Assembly (NCBI GenBank): GCA_028752905.1
Contig: JAQNBH010000014.1
Location: 25,294,353-25,358,352, forward strand
DNA length: 64,000 nucleotides
DNA from: Cladorhizidae sp. MBARI D1340-BT2
Lineage: Eukaryota > Porifera > Demospongiae > Poecilosclerida > Cladorhizidae
Direction: 5' to 3'
A program made the position numbers and the translations under genes. The notes beneath the pieces are model-generated. The model was not told the origin of the DNA, searched no databases, and was given only the letters and a program-made list of their open reading frames with translations. Of the stretch, positions 38,901-44,408 are shown piece after piece. Each line of letters opens with the position of its first letter. The first letter of the stretch is position 1.

Positions 38901-41111
38901 TTGTTCTGGTTTCTGGAACCTCTATTGCTTCATGAAGGTATTCCTGGCTTCTGACTCACACTTTGGTATCTTAATAATCCAATGTTACAAACTATGTAAT
39001 TTTAGTTTCTAATGGGATACTCCACCCTGTATAGGTCTTTGGGACATCCAAACATAATGTTTCTAGGTGGTATGAGAAAATGCAAAAATGCACATCAGTT
39101 CTTCGAGTATAATTTATAGCTCTAATTGAGATTTCTGATGGATAACTCTAACTTAGGCATTGGGGTGTCCACATCTATTCATACTATAAAAAGAGGGAGT
39201 TCGAGGATGAGCTCAGTAGGTTTAAAATAGATGTCCTTAGGATCTCTCGTGGAGAAAGACGGGATAAGTCATCTGATGGATTTTCAGTGGATGACATTTT
39301 GATGTACTATATAGAGTCAGGTTTTGGTGCACACTGGGTATGTCAGAGCCCCTATTTTGTACACTACTCGGTATAATGCATTTGCTTGGTTTGACTCAAG
39401 AAAATTTCTTAACTTGCACTTTGCTGGTATTGCAAGTGCTCTTATCCACCATGATGTGCAAGAAAGGAACACATCAGTACAGTCACTAACTTTACGATTA
39501 AATCTCATCTTTCATGGCACTGTAAATTTTTTATTTTCATATATAGTCAGGGATTGATTTGATTAGCAATAGGCCATTGTAAAGTTATTACCTTGATGAG
39601 TAGAAACACTGGACTAGAAAGCACTTTCAACAAATCCTGATGCCTATCACATTTTTCTGACTTGTGCCATTCTGATAAAATATCTGCTATATTGTCTGTT
39701 CTGAAAGACAGAGAAAATACCCTTGTTGCACTTTCTTAGTTAAACTTCTCAATTATATCTTTCCAGTTTGAAAATCTTTGGTGGAATAGAGTATTTGCAC
39801 AAATTCACATCCATATAACCCAAACAGAGACTGGAAAACCATGAAGTTAGAAGCTCATCATTATATAGATTCTTGTGAGAAAGTCAATATTAGGGCCATG
39901 AGGTTTATATGGTAAGTTGCATAAGGTTTATAAAAGTATTGGGAAGAATCATAATTATACGCCTATTTTTTCTAGTGTTCAATAAAATGTTGGCAGCTTC
40001 CATAAGTAATCATCCACCATATCCATGTAATTGTTATCTGAGTACAATTCTTATAAGCATCAGAGCAATATTTGACACCGACGGTAAATATTTGCACTAA
40101 AAATCAGAAGTTGAGCTTCAGTTGTTGCTATAGCTCATAGGCCTTTCTTAAAATATCATTTAAAGATGTACAGACTGAAAAAAGATTATTTTGTTAGTCA
40201 AGTCATGACAAAATATAGAGAAACAGAAGCTATTCAATAGAAACTATTCTTTTATTGAATAGTAATTTTAAAATTTATTATTATAAAATAAAAACAGGAG
40301 TACATATTATTAAAAGAAAAATTAATATGTACAGCTCAGACTAGATATAATTATTAAACTAATATTTCAAACCATGTTTTATGTATATTTAGAGCAATCT
40401 TCAAATGAAGCAATTTTAAGAGAACCATCACTAAACAAATGGTTACAACAATGGATACATATACAGGTATGATGTATTTTAAGTCTGTATAGGCATGGTG
40501 TATATGTTTATGATCTTTAGACAATTTTTAGCCATTGTCAGAACTGTTATTAGAGTTTAACCCTCTTGGCATATTGATTCCTCTGACTAATTTTACCAAT
40601 AGAAACAATAATCTTTATTTCCATTAATTTTATATACCAAAAAGGTTACATCCATAAGTAATACTCTGGTTTGACTAAGAAACAACTTTAATTTGTGCAT
40701 TTTAGCATGACCATAATATATAAACTATAGTCAGAGTGATGGAGTAAACTTGTTACCAGACTTAGCCTGTTGGGTTGAGGAAATAATTTTCTAGCCACTG
40801 TGTAATAGCATTTGGAATGACACAGATGTTTACATGGATATAAAGTGTTAAACAGTAGAAAATTCATGAATTTTAAGTATGCACAAACTTACAATTGTAG
40901 CGTATACATAATATATGTGGGTTGATAGTGCAATTACTTTATCCATCTGTCTCTGTGAGCTGCAATGTAACCAAGAAGTATCATTTATATGATAAATAAT
41001 GTTCACTTTAAATTTTTGTAGCACACTGAATTATCCTAGACATAGAATTGCATCTCACTACATTGTTTATTTTTATAGGAAGAAGGGCTAGAAAAGATTC
41101 TTGAGAAATAA
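2906..41111 (+). CDS. Ig/FN3-domain type I membrane protein gene (multi-exon; span includes introns)
   Basis: This is the overall model; the coding parts are listed as separate exons. Exons 2906-2987, 9499-9786, 10142-10429, 10774-10841, 13689-13869, 14089-14412, 19153-19464, 22608-22699, 30841-30889, 31228-31278 and 31584-31883 join without a single phase conflict. The last two are 40393-40466 and 41079-41111. The order is signal peptide, Ig-like domain, FN3 domain, a split domain, two more extracellular domains, one transmembrane helix and a cytoplasmic tail with a tandem repeat. No kinase or other enzymatic domain was found in the tail. This suggests an adhesion or recognition receptor; ligand and signalling are unknown. 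Introns reach about 8 kb and are full of transposons. Additional exons may have been missed, especially in the long first intron and in 32-40 kb. An in-frame ATG at 2879 is an alternative start. Confidence 0.7.
2988..5455. other. Intron 1, first part: no gene recognised
   Basis: AT-rich sequence with no family match in any frame. It includes a pyrimidine-rich tract at 3870-4090 whose long Ser/Phe/Leu readings are compositional artefacts. Confidence 0.5.
5456..6134 (-). pseudogene. TPMT: Thiopurine S-methyltransferase (TPMT)-like pseudogene, intronless
   Basis: Read from 6134 downwards, the first frame starts MTSKDGK and contains an N-terminal segment rich in Trp and Lys. A single frameshift near 5990 leads into a second frame that begins with VPLCGRSK, matching the conserved family block that forms the S-adenosylmethionine pocket. 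It continues with AFFEDNELAYQ, is interrupted by one stop at 5840-5842, and resumes in the same frame with a block ending YYDHSEHPSIPF and then DEVNSLF. This corresponds to the Y-D-x-x-x-H-P-x-x-P-F region of TPMT. About 226 codons would fit the family (roughly 215-245). The Gly-Val-Glu that normally follows the LCG block reads Gly-Ser-Lys, so the acidic cofactor-binding residue is missing. Family enzymes methylate thiol groups using S-adenosylmethionine. No intron is visible, which suggests a retrocopy or a horizontally acquired gene that then decayed. Confidence 0.75.
6150..6385 (-). promoter_or_regulatory. CpG-rich patch upstream of the TPMT-like pseudogene
   Basis: About a dozen CpG dinucleotides in 230 bp, in an otherwise CpG-poor intron, directly upstream of the minus-strand ATG at 6134. 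It could be the remains of this gene's own promoter or 5' UTR, which would argue against a simple processed retrocopy. The assignment is by position only. Confidence 0.3.
6386..9498. other. Intron 1, remaining part: nothing recognised
   Basis: AT-rich sequence without recognisable coding blocks. Frames at 7505-7747 and 8930-9256 have no family signature. Ends at a short acceptor (CACATAG) before the Ig exon. Confidence 0.5.
9499..9786 (+). CDS. Receptor exon: Ig-like domain
   Basis: A 96-codon exon, entered with two bases and leaving one base (phase 1-1, the usual arrangement for Ig-fold modules). The hallmarks are all visible: a first Cys in KFVCQLNG, the core Trp in IKWLLNG about 11 residues later, and the second Cys in the G-T-Y-Q-C motif near the C-terminus. 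Several N-glycosylation sequons are present (for example NGT and NKS). Flanking splice signals are CACATAG and gtaaag. The Ig assignment is firm; the subclass looks like I-set or V-like but is not decidable by eye. Confidence 0.85.
10142..10429 (+). CDS. Receptor exon: fibronectin type III domain
   Basis: A 96-codon phase 1-1 exon. It starts with Ser-Pro-Glu, has the strand-B Trp in LISWSPP, a Tyr-Glu-Ala-Ile-Val-Thr-Ala block near strand F and the C-terminal VNIVGRGQS loop. Together these form the standard FN3 pattern (W in strand B, Y and A in strand F, N/G-rich turn before strand G). Splice signals are ACTGTAG and gtaagt. It follows the Ig exon after a 355-bp intron. Confidence 0.85.
10430..10560. 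repeat. Pyrimidine-rich (CTCCCT)n-like tract
   Basis: A low-complexity C/T tract just downstream of the FN3 donor, in the intron. Confidence 0.6.
10774..10841 (+). CDS. Receptor exon: first half of a split extracellular domain
   Basis: A short exon of 22 codons, entered with two bases after the acceptor TATATGCAG and ending in phase 0 at a gtgaga donor. It reads SVGIVEVDAVFY and then VVEYHIFV. Its phase fits only the next exon at 13689. It probably supplies the first strands of a beta-sandwich domain completed there; the family is not recognisable from this piece alone. Confidence 0.55.
10842..11790. other. Intron sequence, nothing recognised
   Basis: AT-rich, with several homopolymer runs. 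No coding similarity seen on either strand. Confidence 0.5.
11800..12930 (+). mobile_element. Remnant of an uncharacterised Cys-rich, possibly transposon-borne protein family
   Basis: Broken frames contain blocks I associate with a large uncharacterised protein family often seen in invertebrate genomes. Near 11890 is an N-terminal Cys pair in CSLCQEDT followed by a Val-Leu-Ser-Pro segment. Near 12210 is a Cys-Phe-Phe-Cys-Gly-Lys knuckle. Then comes a block reading LSDTKILVNL, and then a Lys-Tyr-x-x-x-C segment (ETKYCKICRAG) at about 12340. Stops and frameshifts separate the blocks. The function of the family is not known to me, and its repeated genomic occurrence suggests mobile origin. It lies wholly within an intron of the receptor gene. 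Confidence 0.4.
13689..13869 (+). CDS. Receptor exon: second half of split extracellular domain
   Basis: The exon enters in phase 0 after the acceptor TTACACAG and ends with one spare base at gtgagt, giving 60 codons. It contains two Cys residues 14 apart (AECNAS and PSCMTGG) and several Asn-x-Ser sequons, consistent with a secreted glycosylated domain. The C-terminal part reads INARYNQKHS. Joined to the exon at 10774 it makes an approximately 83-residue module of FN3-like size, but no clear FN3 Trp is visible. The domain identity is open. Confidence 0.6.
14089..14412 (+). CDS. Receptor exon: extracellular domain of unknown family
   Basis: A phase 1-1 exon of 108 codons (acceptor ACCACTAG, donor gtaaga). 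It is beta-rich. Features include IWRVKFAENS near the start, a potential N-glycosylation site at NRS, a block GGEYKILVFDVESDG, and an Ala-Ile-Val-Ser-Gln-Val-Phe-Val segment before the end. There are no cysteines. The phase and length match a single beta-sandwich module, but I do not recognise the family. It directly precedes the Cys-containing domain at 19153. Confidence 0.65.
14413..15550. other. Intron sequence, nothing recognised apart from a poly-C run
   Basis: Contains a run of 17 C residues at about 14640. The open frames here have no family signature. Confidence 0.45.
15555..15850 (+). mobile_element. Penelope-like element reverse transcriptase remnant
   Basis: A frame reads RYVDDTFCIS, where Tyr-Val-Asp-Asp-Thr-Phe is the Penelope-type catalytic block. 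It then has HLNRTIMFILELEKD and a decayed F-L-D/T-V-T-G block, after which a shifted frame gives a Y-x-K-x-Y-T-T-F-T remnant. The spacing matches Penelope-like RTs (Asp-Asp, then Asn-x-x-I-x-F-x-x-E-x-E-x-D, then F-L-D). Upstream fingers and the GIY-YIG endonuclease are not visible. The fragment sits in the intron between the exons at 14089 and 19153. Confidence 0.6.
16400..18340 (-). mobile_element. Ty3/gypsy retrotransposon remnant (minus strand)
   Basis: Reading leftwards from 18340, this runs RT, RNase H and integrase, in normal gypsy order. The RT C-terminus and connection block at 17915-17700 reads IKQPINVTGLQEFMGMVKFF, the linker before RNase H. At 17660-17270 is a degenerate RNase H segment with INASKFAVVQFSK at the catalytic Asp region. 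At 16960-16780 an integrase block reads LLVDHFTRWPETIPL, the first catalytic Asp of the D-D-E core. Further downstream are scrambled pieces of the core. Many stops and frameshifts show an old, inactive copy. Confidence 0.75.
18341..19152. other. Intron sequence, nothing recognised
   Basis: AT-rich sequence between the gypsy remnant and the next receptor exon. No supported coding block. Confidence 0.45.
19153..19464 (+). CDS. Receptor exon: membrane-proximal extracellular domain
   Basis: A phase 1-1 exon of 104 codons (acceptor CACCTGTAG, donor gtatgg). It has three Cys: one in the EICTAF segment, one in VFCGFSGS and one near the end in IFRCAIF. A central block reads IENIYLETNRERD. An alternating hydrophobic pattern suggests a beta-sandwich. 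The one spare base (G) joins the two-base entry of the transmembrane exon to give Val. No family is recognised. Confidence 0.65.
19465..20370. other. Intron sequence, nothing recognised
   Basis: No family match in any frame; AT-rich. Confidence 0.45.
20380..21050 (+). mobile_element. Ty3/gypsy RNase H fragment
   Basis: The frame at 20455-20766 reads a gypsy RNase H. It has an Ala-Phe-Lys-Asn-Ile-Lys connection block, then IIVSVDNSSYGLMAILLQ (the position of the T-D-A-S-x-x-G-x-G-A-V-L-x-Q motif with the catalytic Asp kept), and ISLAMSHTEHRY (S-K-x-L-x-x-x-E-x-x-Y), followed by a decayed tail. The fragment lacks RT and integrase. It lies in the intron before the transmembrane exon and belongs to a different reading direction and copy from the remnant at 16.4-18.3 kb. 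Confidence 0.7.
21060..21560 (-). mobile_element. Non-LTR retrotransposon RT fragment (minus strand)
   Basis: A minus-strand frame around 21340-21290 reads HAGFKKGKSTVDQEALFTKE. This matches the Q-x-G-F-R-x-G-R-S-T-x-D-Q block of LINE reverse transcriptases, which sits two blocks before the F-x-D-x-x-x-A-F-D motif. An apparently related tail (GSxVFCYPQQTVVTMG) follows at 21130-21070. The rest is too decayed to classify. Confidence 0.5.
21561..22607. other. Intron sequence, nothing firmly recognised
   Basis: Contains an A-rich run near 21597 and several poly-pyrimidine tracts (21970-22010, 22340-22365). No coding similarity seen. Ends at the acceptor TTTTGCAG of the transmembrane exon. Confidence 0.4.
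22608..22699 (+). CDS. Receptor exon: transmembrane helix
   Basis: An exon of 92 bases entered with two bases (acceptor TATTTTGCAG) and ending in phase 0 at a strong donor (gtaagt). It encodes an uninterrupted hydrophobic segment, VIFSIIALIFLIMAL, of about 17 residues, followed at once by a polar, Lys- and Ser-containing stretch. This is the stop-transfer pattern of a type I single-pass membrane protein. Position after all the extracellular modules supports that topology. Confidence 0.7.
22700..23280. other. Intron sequence, nothing recognised
   Basis: AT-rich sequence between the transmembrane exon and a gypsy fragment. No supported feature. Confidence 0.4.
23290..24150 (+). mobile_element. 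Ty3/gypsy integrase fragment
   Basis: Frames read an integrase. There is a start resembling the H2C2 zinc-binding domain (His-His in LKFSHHTPTAGE, then a broken Cys pair). Later blocks include a decayed D-R-x-x-x-F at 23740 and SSYHPKMDGIIERFN at 23810, which is the Y-H-P-x-x-x-G-x-x-E-R-x-N motif with the catalytic Glu kept. Next comes LEWYVTNWSG and the segment STGFTPFKL. Stops separate several blocks. It is followed, in the wrong order, by RT and RNase H from another copy. Confidence 0.75.
24230..25390 (+). mobile_element. Ty3/gypsy RT-RNase H fragment with internal deletion
   Basis: At 24420-24540 is the pre-RT linker (LSLDLTPEQAWLFSQI). At 24590-24880 are shifted frames with KVKEEVEQLLGAW, a V-I-V-P-K-K-D-G-T block, L-x-A-x-x-x-L-S-M-L-D-L and a K-G-Y-W block. 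At 24935 comes LIGAPSFFHRLM, after which the YxDD core is deleted. From 24970 an RNase H follows with VLALVKAIQHFQLYITG and FIMYTDHACLHF, ending SLHDNTDGLSRQ at 25255, the V-A-D-x-L-S-R end motif. The 219 bases at 24693-24911 recur inverted at 25446-25664. Confidence 0.75.
24693..24911 (+). repeat. Inverted duplication, left arm (gypsy RT segment)
   Basis: This is the RT segment at the finger/palm junction. Its reverse complement is at 25446-25664 with about two mismatches over 219 bases. The arms are separated by 534 bp. Both share the same nonsense changes, so the copy was made after decay had begun. Confidence 0.9.
25446..25664 (-). repeat. Inverted duplication, right arm
   Basis: Near-identical reverse complement of 24693-24911. 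Its outer end coincides exactly with the start of the foldback element at 25665. Confidence 0.9.
25665..25898. mobile_element. 234-bp foldback/MITE with about 104-bp terminal inverted repeats
   Basis: The outer 104 bases on each side (25665-25768 and 25795-25898) are inverted complements with about two mismatches, starting ATAATTATGGCACACTCC. A 26-base centre separates them. There is no coding capacity. This is the form of a miniature inverted-repeat transposable element. The near-perfect arms suggest recent insertion or purifying selection on the hairpin. A target-site duplication is not clear: the right arm of the gypsy inverted duplication abuts one end. The superfamily is not assigned. 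Confidence 0.85.
25899..27420. other. Intron sequence, nothing recognised
   Basis: AT-rich. Open frames at 26821-27102 and 27132-27401 show no family signature and probably arise by chance. Confidence 0.4.
27427..29444 (-). mobile_element. hAT transposon, ZMYM1-type transposase (minus strand, decayed)
   Basis: Reading leftwards from an ATG near 29444, there is an acidic, Ser-rich N-terminal segment. At 29189-28896 is a TTF-type zinc-finger region with WYKEFPWRSTC, then IVFCLYCRYSNKHG and FQNWKKPWKSSED. A segment near 28640 gives a catalytic Asp in a VIADEATD-like block. At 28574-28113 is CRGQAYDGAANMQG (the C/D-D catalytic region) and ALHCCAHSLNLCLQD, then PTRWTA. C-terminal helical parts lie at 27972-27760 and 27732-27427. 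The order and spacing match hAT transposases related to ZMYM1. There are only a few frameshifts and stops. Terminal repeats were not identified, so the element ends are uncertain. Confidence 0.8.
29815..29875. repeat. G-rich/C-rich inverted repeat
   Basis: A poly-G run is followed by a GGGGGCAGAGCCCCC palindrome and poly-C, in an AT-rich setting. It can form a strong hairpin or a G-quadruplex. It resembles the GC-rich ends of some DNA transposons, but no partner end was found. Confidence 0.6.
29985..30510 (-). mobile_element. pogo/Tigger-type DNA transposase remnant (minus strand)
   Basis: Frames on the minus strand combine to a CENP-B/pogo-like transposase. There is an N-terminal helix-turn-helix piece around 30480-30420 (NKKNIAAEFGTLQ). 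Then comes CSSDWYSRWKVQHNI at about 30190, corresponding to the S-D-G-W-x-x-R-F/W-K block. Next is VHGENSAMYREICDEWKER at 30140-30100, and near 30050 a damaged VFNSD, where the family has the catalytic Asp in N-A-D-E-T. Frames shift between blocks. It is too short to be active. Confidence 0.6.
30841..30889 (+). CDS. Receptor exon: juxtamembrane cytoplasmic segment
   Basis: A phase 0 exon of 16 codons plus one base, between the acceptor TCTATTTTAG and the donor gtatgt. It reads VKESSSGTTKYGEQRS, a polar Ser/Thr-rich stretch fitting a cytoplasmic tail directly after the transmembrane exon. It is separated from that exon by an 8.1-kb intron holding most of the mobile elements between 23.3 and 30.5 kb. 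Confidence 0.55.
31228..31278 (+). CDS. Receptor exon: cytoplasmic tail
   Basis: An exon of 51 bases. It enters with two bases (acceptor GCATCTGTAG) and leaves one before gttaat. The phases agree with both neighbours. It reads SSIAMETRDEELQESK, an acidic polar stretch. The short length makes it a moderate-confidence call resting on phase and splice signals. Confidence 0.5.
31468..31502. repeat. (TA)n/(CA)n microsatellite
   Basis: About 14 TA units followed by a short CA run, in an intron. Confidence 0.85.
31584..31883 (+). CDS. Receptor exon: cytoplasmic tail with four 13-residue repeats
   Basis: A 300-base phase 1-1 exon (acceptor CCTACATTAG, donor after AATAG at gtaaca). Its first half has four nearly identical 39-bp units, each giving PVAAGSQELLSIN or a close variant. 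The first unit is more diverged (GAQEFFPIN). The second half is Ser-rich, with an Asp-Lys-His-Pro block and VCSPSVSIFSQSS. The repeat unit is a multiple of three and remains open, which argues for protein-level constraint or a very recent expansion. No known signalling motif (kinase, ITAM, PDZ ligand) is apparent. Confidence 0.6.
31617..31735 (+). repeat. 39-bp coding minisatellite, 3-4 copies
   Basis: Near-perfect tandem 39-bp units inside the receptor tail exon. Copies differ at one or two positions. Confidence 0.9.
31884..32636. other. Intron sequence, nothing recognised
   Basis: AT-rich sequence; no supported exon or repeat. Confidence 0.4.
32637..33057 (+). CDS. Candidate receptor tail exons (ambiguous splicing)
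   Basis: Three exon-like blocks occur here. The first has a strong acceptor at 32637 (TCATTTGCAG) but entering there breaks the phase; an acceptor at 32668 (CTTCTAG) keeps it and gives ADITLK with an optional extension to VIPPPGNEVPKL. The second starts within 32820-32835 and ends at 32862 before gtatca; one reading is acidic (IEDEHSGKEA). The third follows an acceptor near 32979-32985 and, in the matching frame, reads EEVTQFVVHAEKSEHQEEE before a TAA at about 33056. This could be an alternative 3' end, or the tail may continue into the exon at 40393, whose phase also fits the second block. I cannot choose between these by eye. Confidence 0.35.
33455..33525 (-). repeat. Diverged half-copy of the 44.25-kb foldback family
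   Basis: On the minus strand it matches one arm of the element at 44254-44408: the block around CTAGTCGAAA and the flanking TTGATTATTGAGAA tail. There is only one arm here, so it cannot fold back. Confidence 0.7.
33885..34490 (-). mobile_element. Ty3/gypsy RNase H-integrase fragment (minus strand)
   Basis: Leftwards from 34480, the frame reads a well-kept RNase H C-terminal half: SQLEKEGLAIIFAVKKFHNY, FTIQSDHQPLSFLFSE, IQRWALTLSAYHYSIRYKSG and then SNADARSRLP, where the family has A-D-A-L-S-R. It continues towards an integrase start with ELSVVDGCILG at about 33980. The RT side is missing, because the fructose-bisphosphatase copy abuts at 34490. It is closely related to the gypsy families at 45-51 kb and 60-64 kb. 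Confidence 0.8.
34544..35070 (+). pseudogene. FBP: Fructose-1,6-bisphosphatase, intronless truncated copy
   Basis: A continuous frame from an ATG at 34544 reads the N-terminal half of fructose-1,6-bisphosphatase, the gluconeogenic enzyme that removes the 1-phosphate. Blocks include LLNSLLTAIKVISTAV, GETNVQG, KKLDIIANELFINMLKSS, VSEENE (acidic metal-binding region), GKYVVSFDPLNGSSNID, IGSIFGIWK and then GRKMVAGGNALYGSATMIVL. The match ends abruptly at VLSTGN (about 35068), near residue 175 of roughly 335. The DPLDGSSN signature has Asn in place of its second Asp, a metal ligand in the active enzyme. No introns interrupt regions that are split in typical animal genes. It has higher GC than its surroundings. 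I read this as a decayed retrocopy fragment. The frame stays open for 170 codons, so it is fairly young. Confidence 0.85.
35071..40392. other. Intron sequence with unclassified remnants
   Basis: No gene recognised over 5.3 kb. Around 36600-36760 a frame has IDASKQEW followed by an Ala/Leu/Cys-rich block that could be an old RNase H (DIRS- or gypsy-like), but it is too decayed to call. Frames at 37250-37681 and 38329-38794 have no recognisable family. Confidence 0.35.
40393..40466 (+). CDS. Receptor exon: C-terminal tail, penultimate
   Basis: A 74-base exon. It enters with two bases (acceptor GTATATTTAG) and ends in phase 0 at gtatga. It reads QSSNEAILREPSLNKWLQQW and continues into the next exon. 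The two-base entry matches the one-base exit of several upstream tail exons. Composition (Asn, Gln, Trp, Glu) and fit with the final exon support it. Confidence 0.5.
41079..41111 (+). CDS. Receptor terminal exon with stop codon
   Basis: After a strong acceptor (TTTATTTTTATAG) the frame continues in phase 0 as EEGLEKILEK and then TAA at 41109-41111. A polyadenylation signal follows about 200 bases later. The charged amphipathic ending could form a short helix. Confidence 0.5.
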   Translation, partial: EEGLEKILEK

Positions 41112-41313
41112 CATGGTCAAATGGTGTTTGGCACACTGTAAAGGTATTTTTTCTTGTTTAACTGTTAGATGATCAATATTATAGAATCCACTGTGTTGAT
41201 AACAAAAACTGAAAATCTATTGATAAACATGCACTGATAAGCTGAATTTTTGGTTCGAGTAGGCGAAGAGGGCATGATGTCCCCTGTATTTCTTTCAAAC
41301 TGGTTCCTATGCT

Positions 41314-41319
41314 AATAAA
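41314..41319 (+). promoter_or_regulatory. Candidate polyadenylation signal
   Basis: AATAAA, 203 bases after the proposed receptor stop codon. In AT-rich DNA this hexamer is also common by chance. Confidence 0.35.
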
Positions 41320-44250
41320 CCAAAATAATATTGAATGCACTATTGTTTATGTAATTAATGCCACAATATGTGCTCTTTGCTCTTATTACACAGAATAACA
41401 AGTCAGAAGTATTTGGTACTGGGAGCATTATATTTTATTGAAAAAAACTCAATTGATTATCGAATGTACTTTTTAGCATTACTTTATTATGAAAATATAC
41501 ATGAGCTAGTCACAGCTATATTTGTAATTATGTCGGTAATTATGCTGTTTATGAGGTTATGATAATTGTGCATTTGTTAATTGTTTACCTTACTAAAACA
41601 ACACTCTATGGTAGTAAAATAAGCTACTTGTCAGTGCGATACAGATATGTTATTATATAACTTTAACTCTTAGCATATTTTATATTAGGCAAGGAAAATA
41701 ATACTTACAGTAGATCCAGCAAATTTGTGAAAATTATATATGTATCACAGATTTGTATATTTATTTCTTAATGGACATGCTGTAGGACTTCATCCAACAT
41801 AATTATATTGAATTGATAAGTGCGTGGAATGCACAGTGAGTGAAAATCAATCAAAATAAGTGCTGAATTATACATAGAGTGGCAACAATGAAAGCCAAAA
41901 ATAGGCACAGAGGTCCAATAATTTTACTGTTAAGAAAAGGCATTTCTTCAAGAATAGTGGCCAAGTGAAGCCACTTTCACTAAATAATGGTGAAAATGGT
42001 ATTGCTATGCATGAAAGAATATGTTTCACCATTTGTTCACCCATGTAAGAGCCATCATAGTTAAGATCAAATCAGAAAATGTAGAGGATTTTTTTAATGG
42101 TTTGCATAGGGAAGTTAGAACAGGCAGCATTGTAATAGATGATAGGAAGGGAACATTAAGTTTCACTCTGACAAATTTACTCAACTCATAAACCTAGTTG
42201 AGCTATAAGAGTTGGACCACCATTTTTGTTATGATAATGCAAACAGTTGTAGTCAATACATGTATTTCCACTGTCTATGGAAGCCTAAGTATCAACATTT
42301 TCCTCATATCTAAGGCAACACAAATCATGAATCAACTGTTTTCCATTAGTGTGCCTTCACCTATAAAAACCTTATGGAAAGGCAATCTGTAGTGTATTTA
42401 TTAATACATGCAATTCTTTTCTAATCTGATCACAATGACAGCTATTGCAACAACATGATGACATTAATAATGTACAGATCATTGCAATAATCTTCAGTTA
42501 TGCTAGGACAGTAAAATGATCTGACAATGTTAACATTTCAAGTTTTTTCCTGCAGGTTATAAGGATAAAATAAAATCATTTGTAATTTTAACCACTTCAT
42601 TGCATCTACTCAATTCCTTACTAATTTCTAGCTACCTATGTACGAATTTACCATGAACTGTCACCAATCTTGAAAAAATTTAGCTTATGTAAATCAGATC
42701 CAAGCTAGAGACTGGTGTGGGCTGTAGTTGAATGGGGACGGTGTAGTTTTGGTCTGACTTAACTTTTCAATTAAGATAAACATATTATAGCCATGAAGGT
42801 GGGATTCACCATTTTTAATGCTAATGCAGAAATCATGTTAAGGTAAAACATGTACTACTTCTCTCTCTAGAGAACTGAACACATAATTCTCATATATAAG
42901 TCTGTTAATGAGGAAAACCACACTAAATAGTATCAATAGTGCCAATCAAGGGAATATGTTTCATTTGAACTGGGAGCAGGGCAGATTTTTTCACCCCCTT
43001 AACTATATTGTCCCACAATTATTCATGCCATTATCTCTTTCCCTTCTGTATTACGTATTACCTCCTTTGGTTTAGTGCAGTATTCAGTTCAACCACATGA
43101 CATTGCCAAATCATAGTAATAGACATGTCCTCATGTGTTTCAGTGCATCTGTGGGTATGTGTGTTTGGTCATTTTGGTGGCTCAATGGTAAAAGTCCTGC
43201 ATTACAAACATCTAGCTCAAACATTATGTAACAACTATAAAGCCGGTACAAACTATCACCATTACCAAGGTATATCAATGTAAATGTATGGAGGAAAAAA
43301 TGCCCAAAATTAGCCGAAATTTGGAATGAAAAATAATATGAATGAAAAACCAACAAGTCAAATCACTATCTTTACAAATAAAAATGGAAATATCAGTGTT
43401 GATGTAAAATAAAAAACGAAACTGTCTGGTTAACATTGATTAATGGAGGAAGTTATCTCTTAATGGTTGATTTTGTCTCTTAGATATCTAGGATCCTCGC
43501 ACACTGATGGCAGAGGAAAAACTCTTGTGCAATCTCAAGCCAGTGCATGGGTTTCCCAAGCATTTGGGTAATGGCTCTATAAAACTCAGTCACACCCTAA
43601 CCCTTTACTACCCCTCTCTCCACCAATGCTTTGCGTACATGGTAATACATTACAGCTACTAACAACAACATTAAAAGGTAACTGTTGGTTAGCATATTAT
43701 CAAAGCCATCCATCATAATGGCTGGCTGTTTTCATCAGAAACCTTTCATGAACACTGTGAGGTTAACAATTTGTTCCACACAGATATGATCAATTAGTTC
43801 ATCTTTGGGTGGTGGTTGGTTAATAGTTGGGGTGGGTGTGTGGGGTTGGGGGGGGGGAGGGGGGTTGGGGAACAATTCATGTCCTCATTTGCCCTCTATC
43901 CTCCCTTATATCTAGGGAATAGCAGTAAAAAAAATAGGTTAAGAATATTAAAGCGAATAAACTAGGAAAAATGAAATACTAATGGGCATGAGCCAATTTT
44001 TTTAAAGAACCAGACATTTTAAAGTTATGCTAATAGAATACTTGTCAAAACTGTTGTTAGTTTAATAAAGTATATATGAGATAAAAAAGAATATTTAATA
44101 ATAATGACAATAATAATAATATAATAATAACAACAATAAATGCTAAGAATTTGTTAAATTTTGTAGTAATAATTATAAACACTACAAAAGTTTAGTCACA
44201 TGGATATCGGGCTAAAATACTATTCTCAATGGACTCTCAGTTGACATAAT
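41320..44250. other. Intergenic sequence, nothing recognised
   Basis: AT-rich. Contains a G-rich run at about 43835-43870 with G-quadruplex potential and an A/T trinucleotide-rich stretch at 44095-44140. No supported coding region. Confidence 0.45.
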
Positions 44251-44253
44251 AAC

Positions 44254-44408
44254 ATTAAAATCACCTTCTCAATAATCAACTTCAAATTTTATTTACTCGA
44301 TGTTTCGACTAGATGCTCTAGCCTTCATCAGGAAAGAAGGGTAGAGCATCTAGTCGAAATGTCGAGTGAATAAAATTTGAAGTTGATTATTGAGAAGGTG
44401 ATTTTAAT
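44254..44408. mobile_element. 155-bp foldback element with 67-bp arms
   Basis: Arms 44254-44320 and 44342-44408 are inverted complements with three mismatches. The 21-base centre adds a further CCTTC/GAAGG pairing. On the minus strand the left arm and loop contain CTGATGA, a self-complementary GGCTAG/CTAGTC stem and GAAAC in the order of a hammerhead ribozyme core. Related half-copies occur at 33455-33525 and 55500-55600. There is no coding capacity. Confidence 0.8.
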
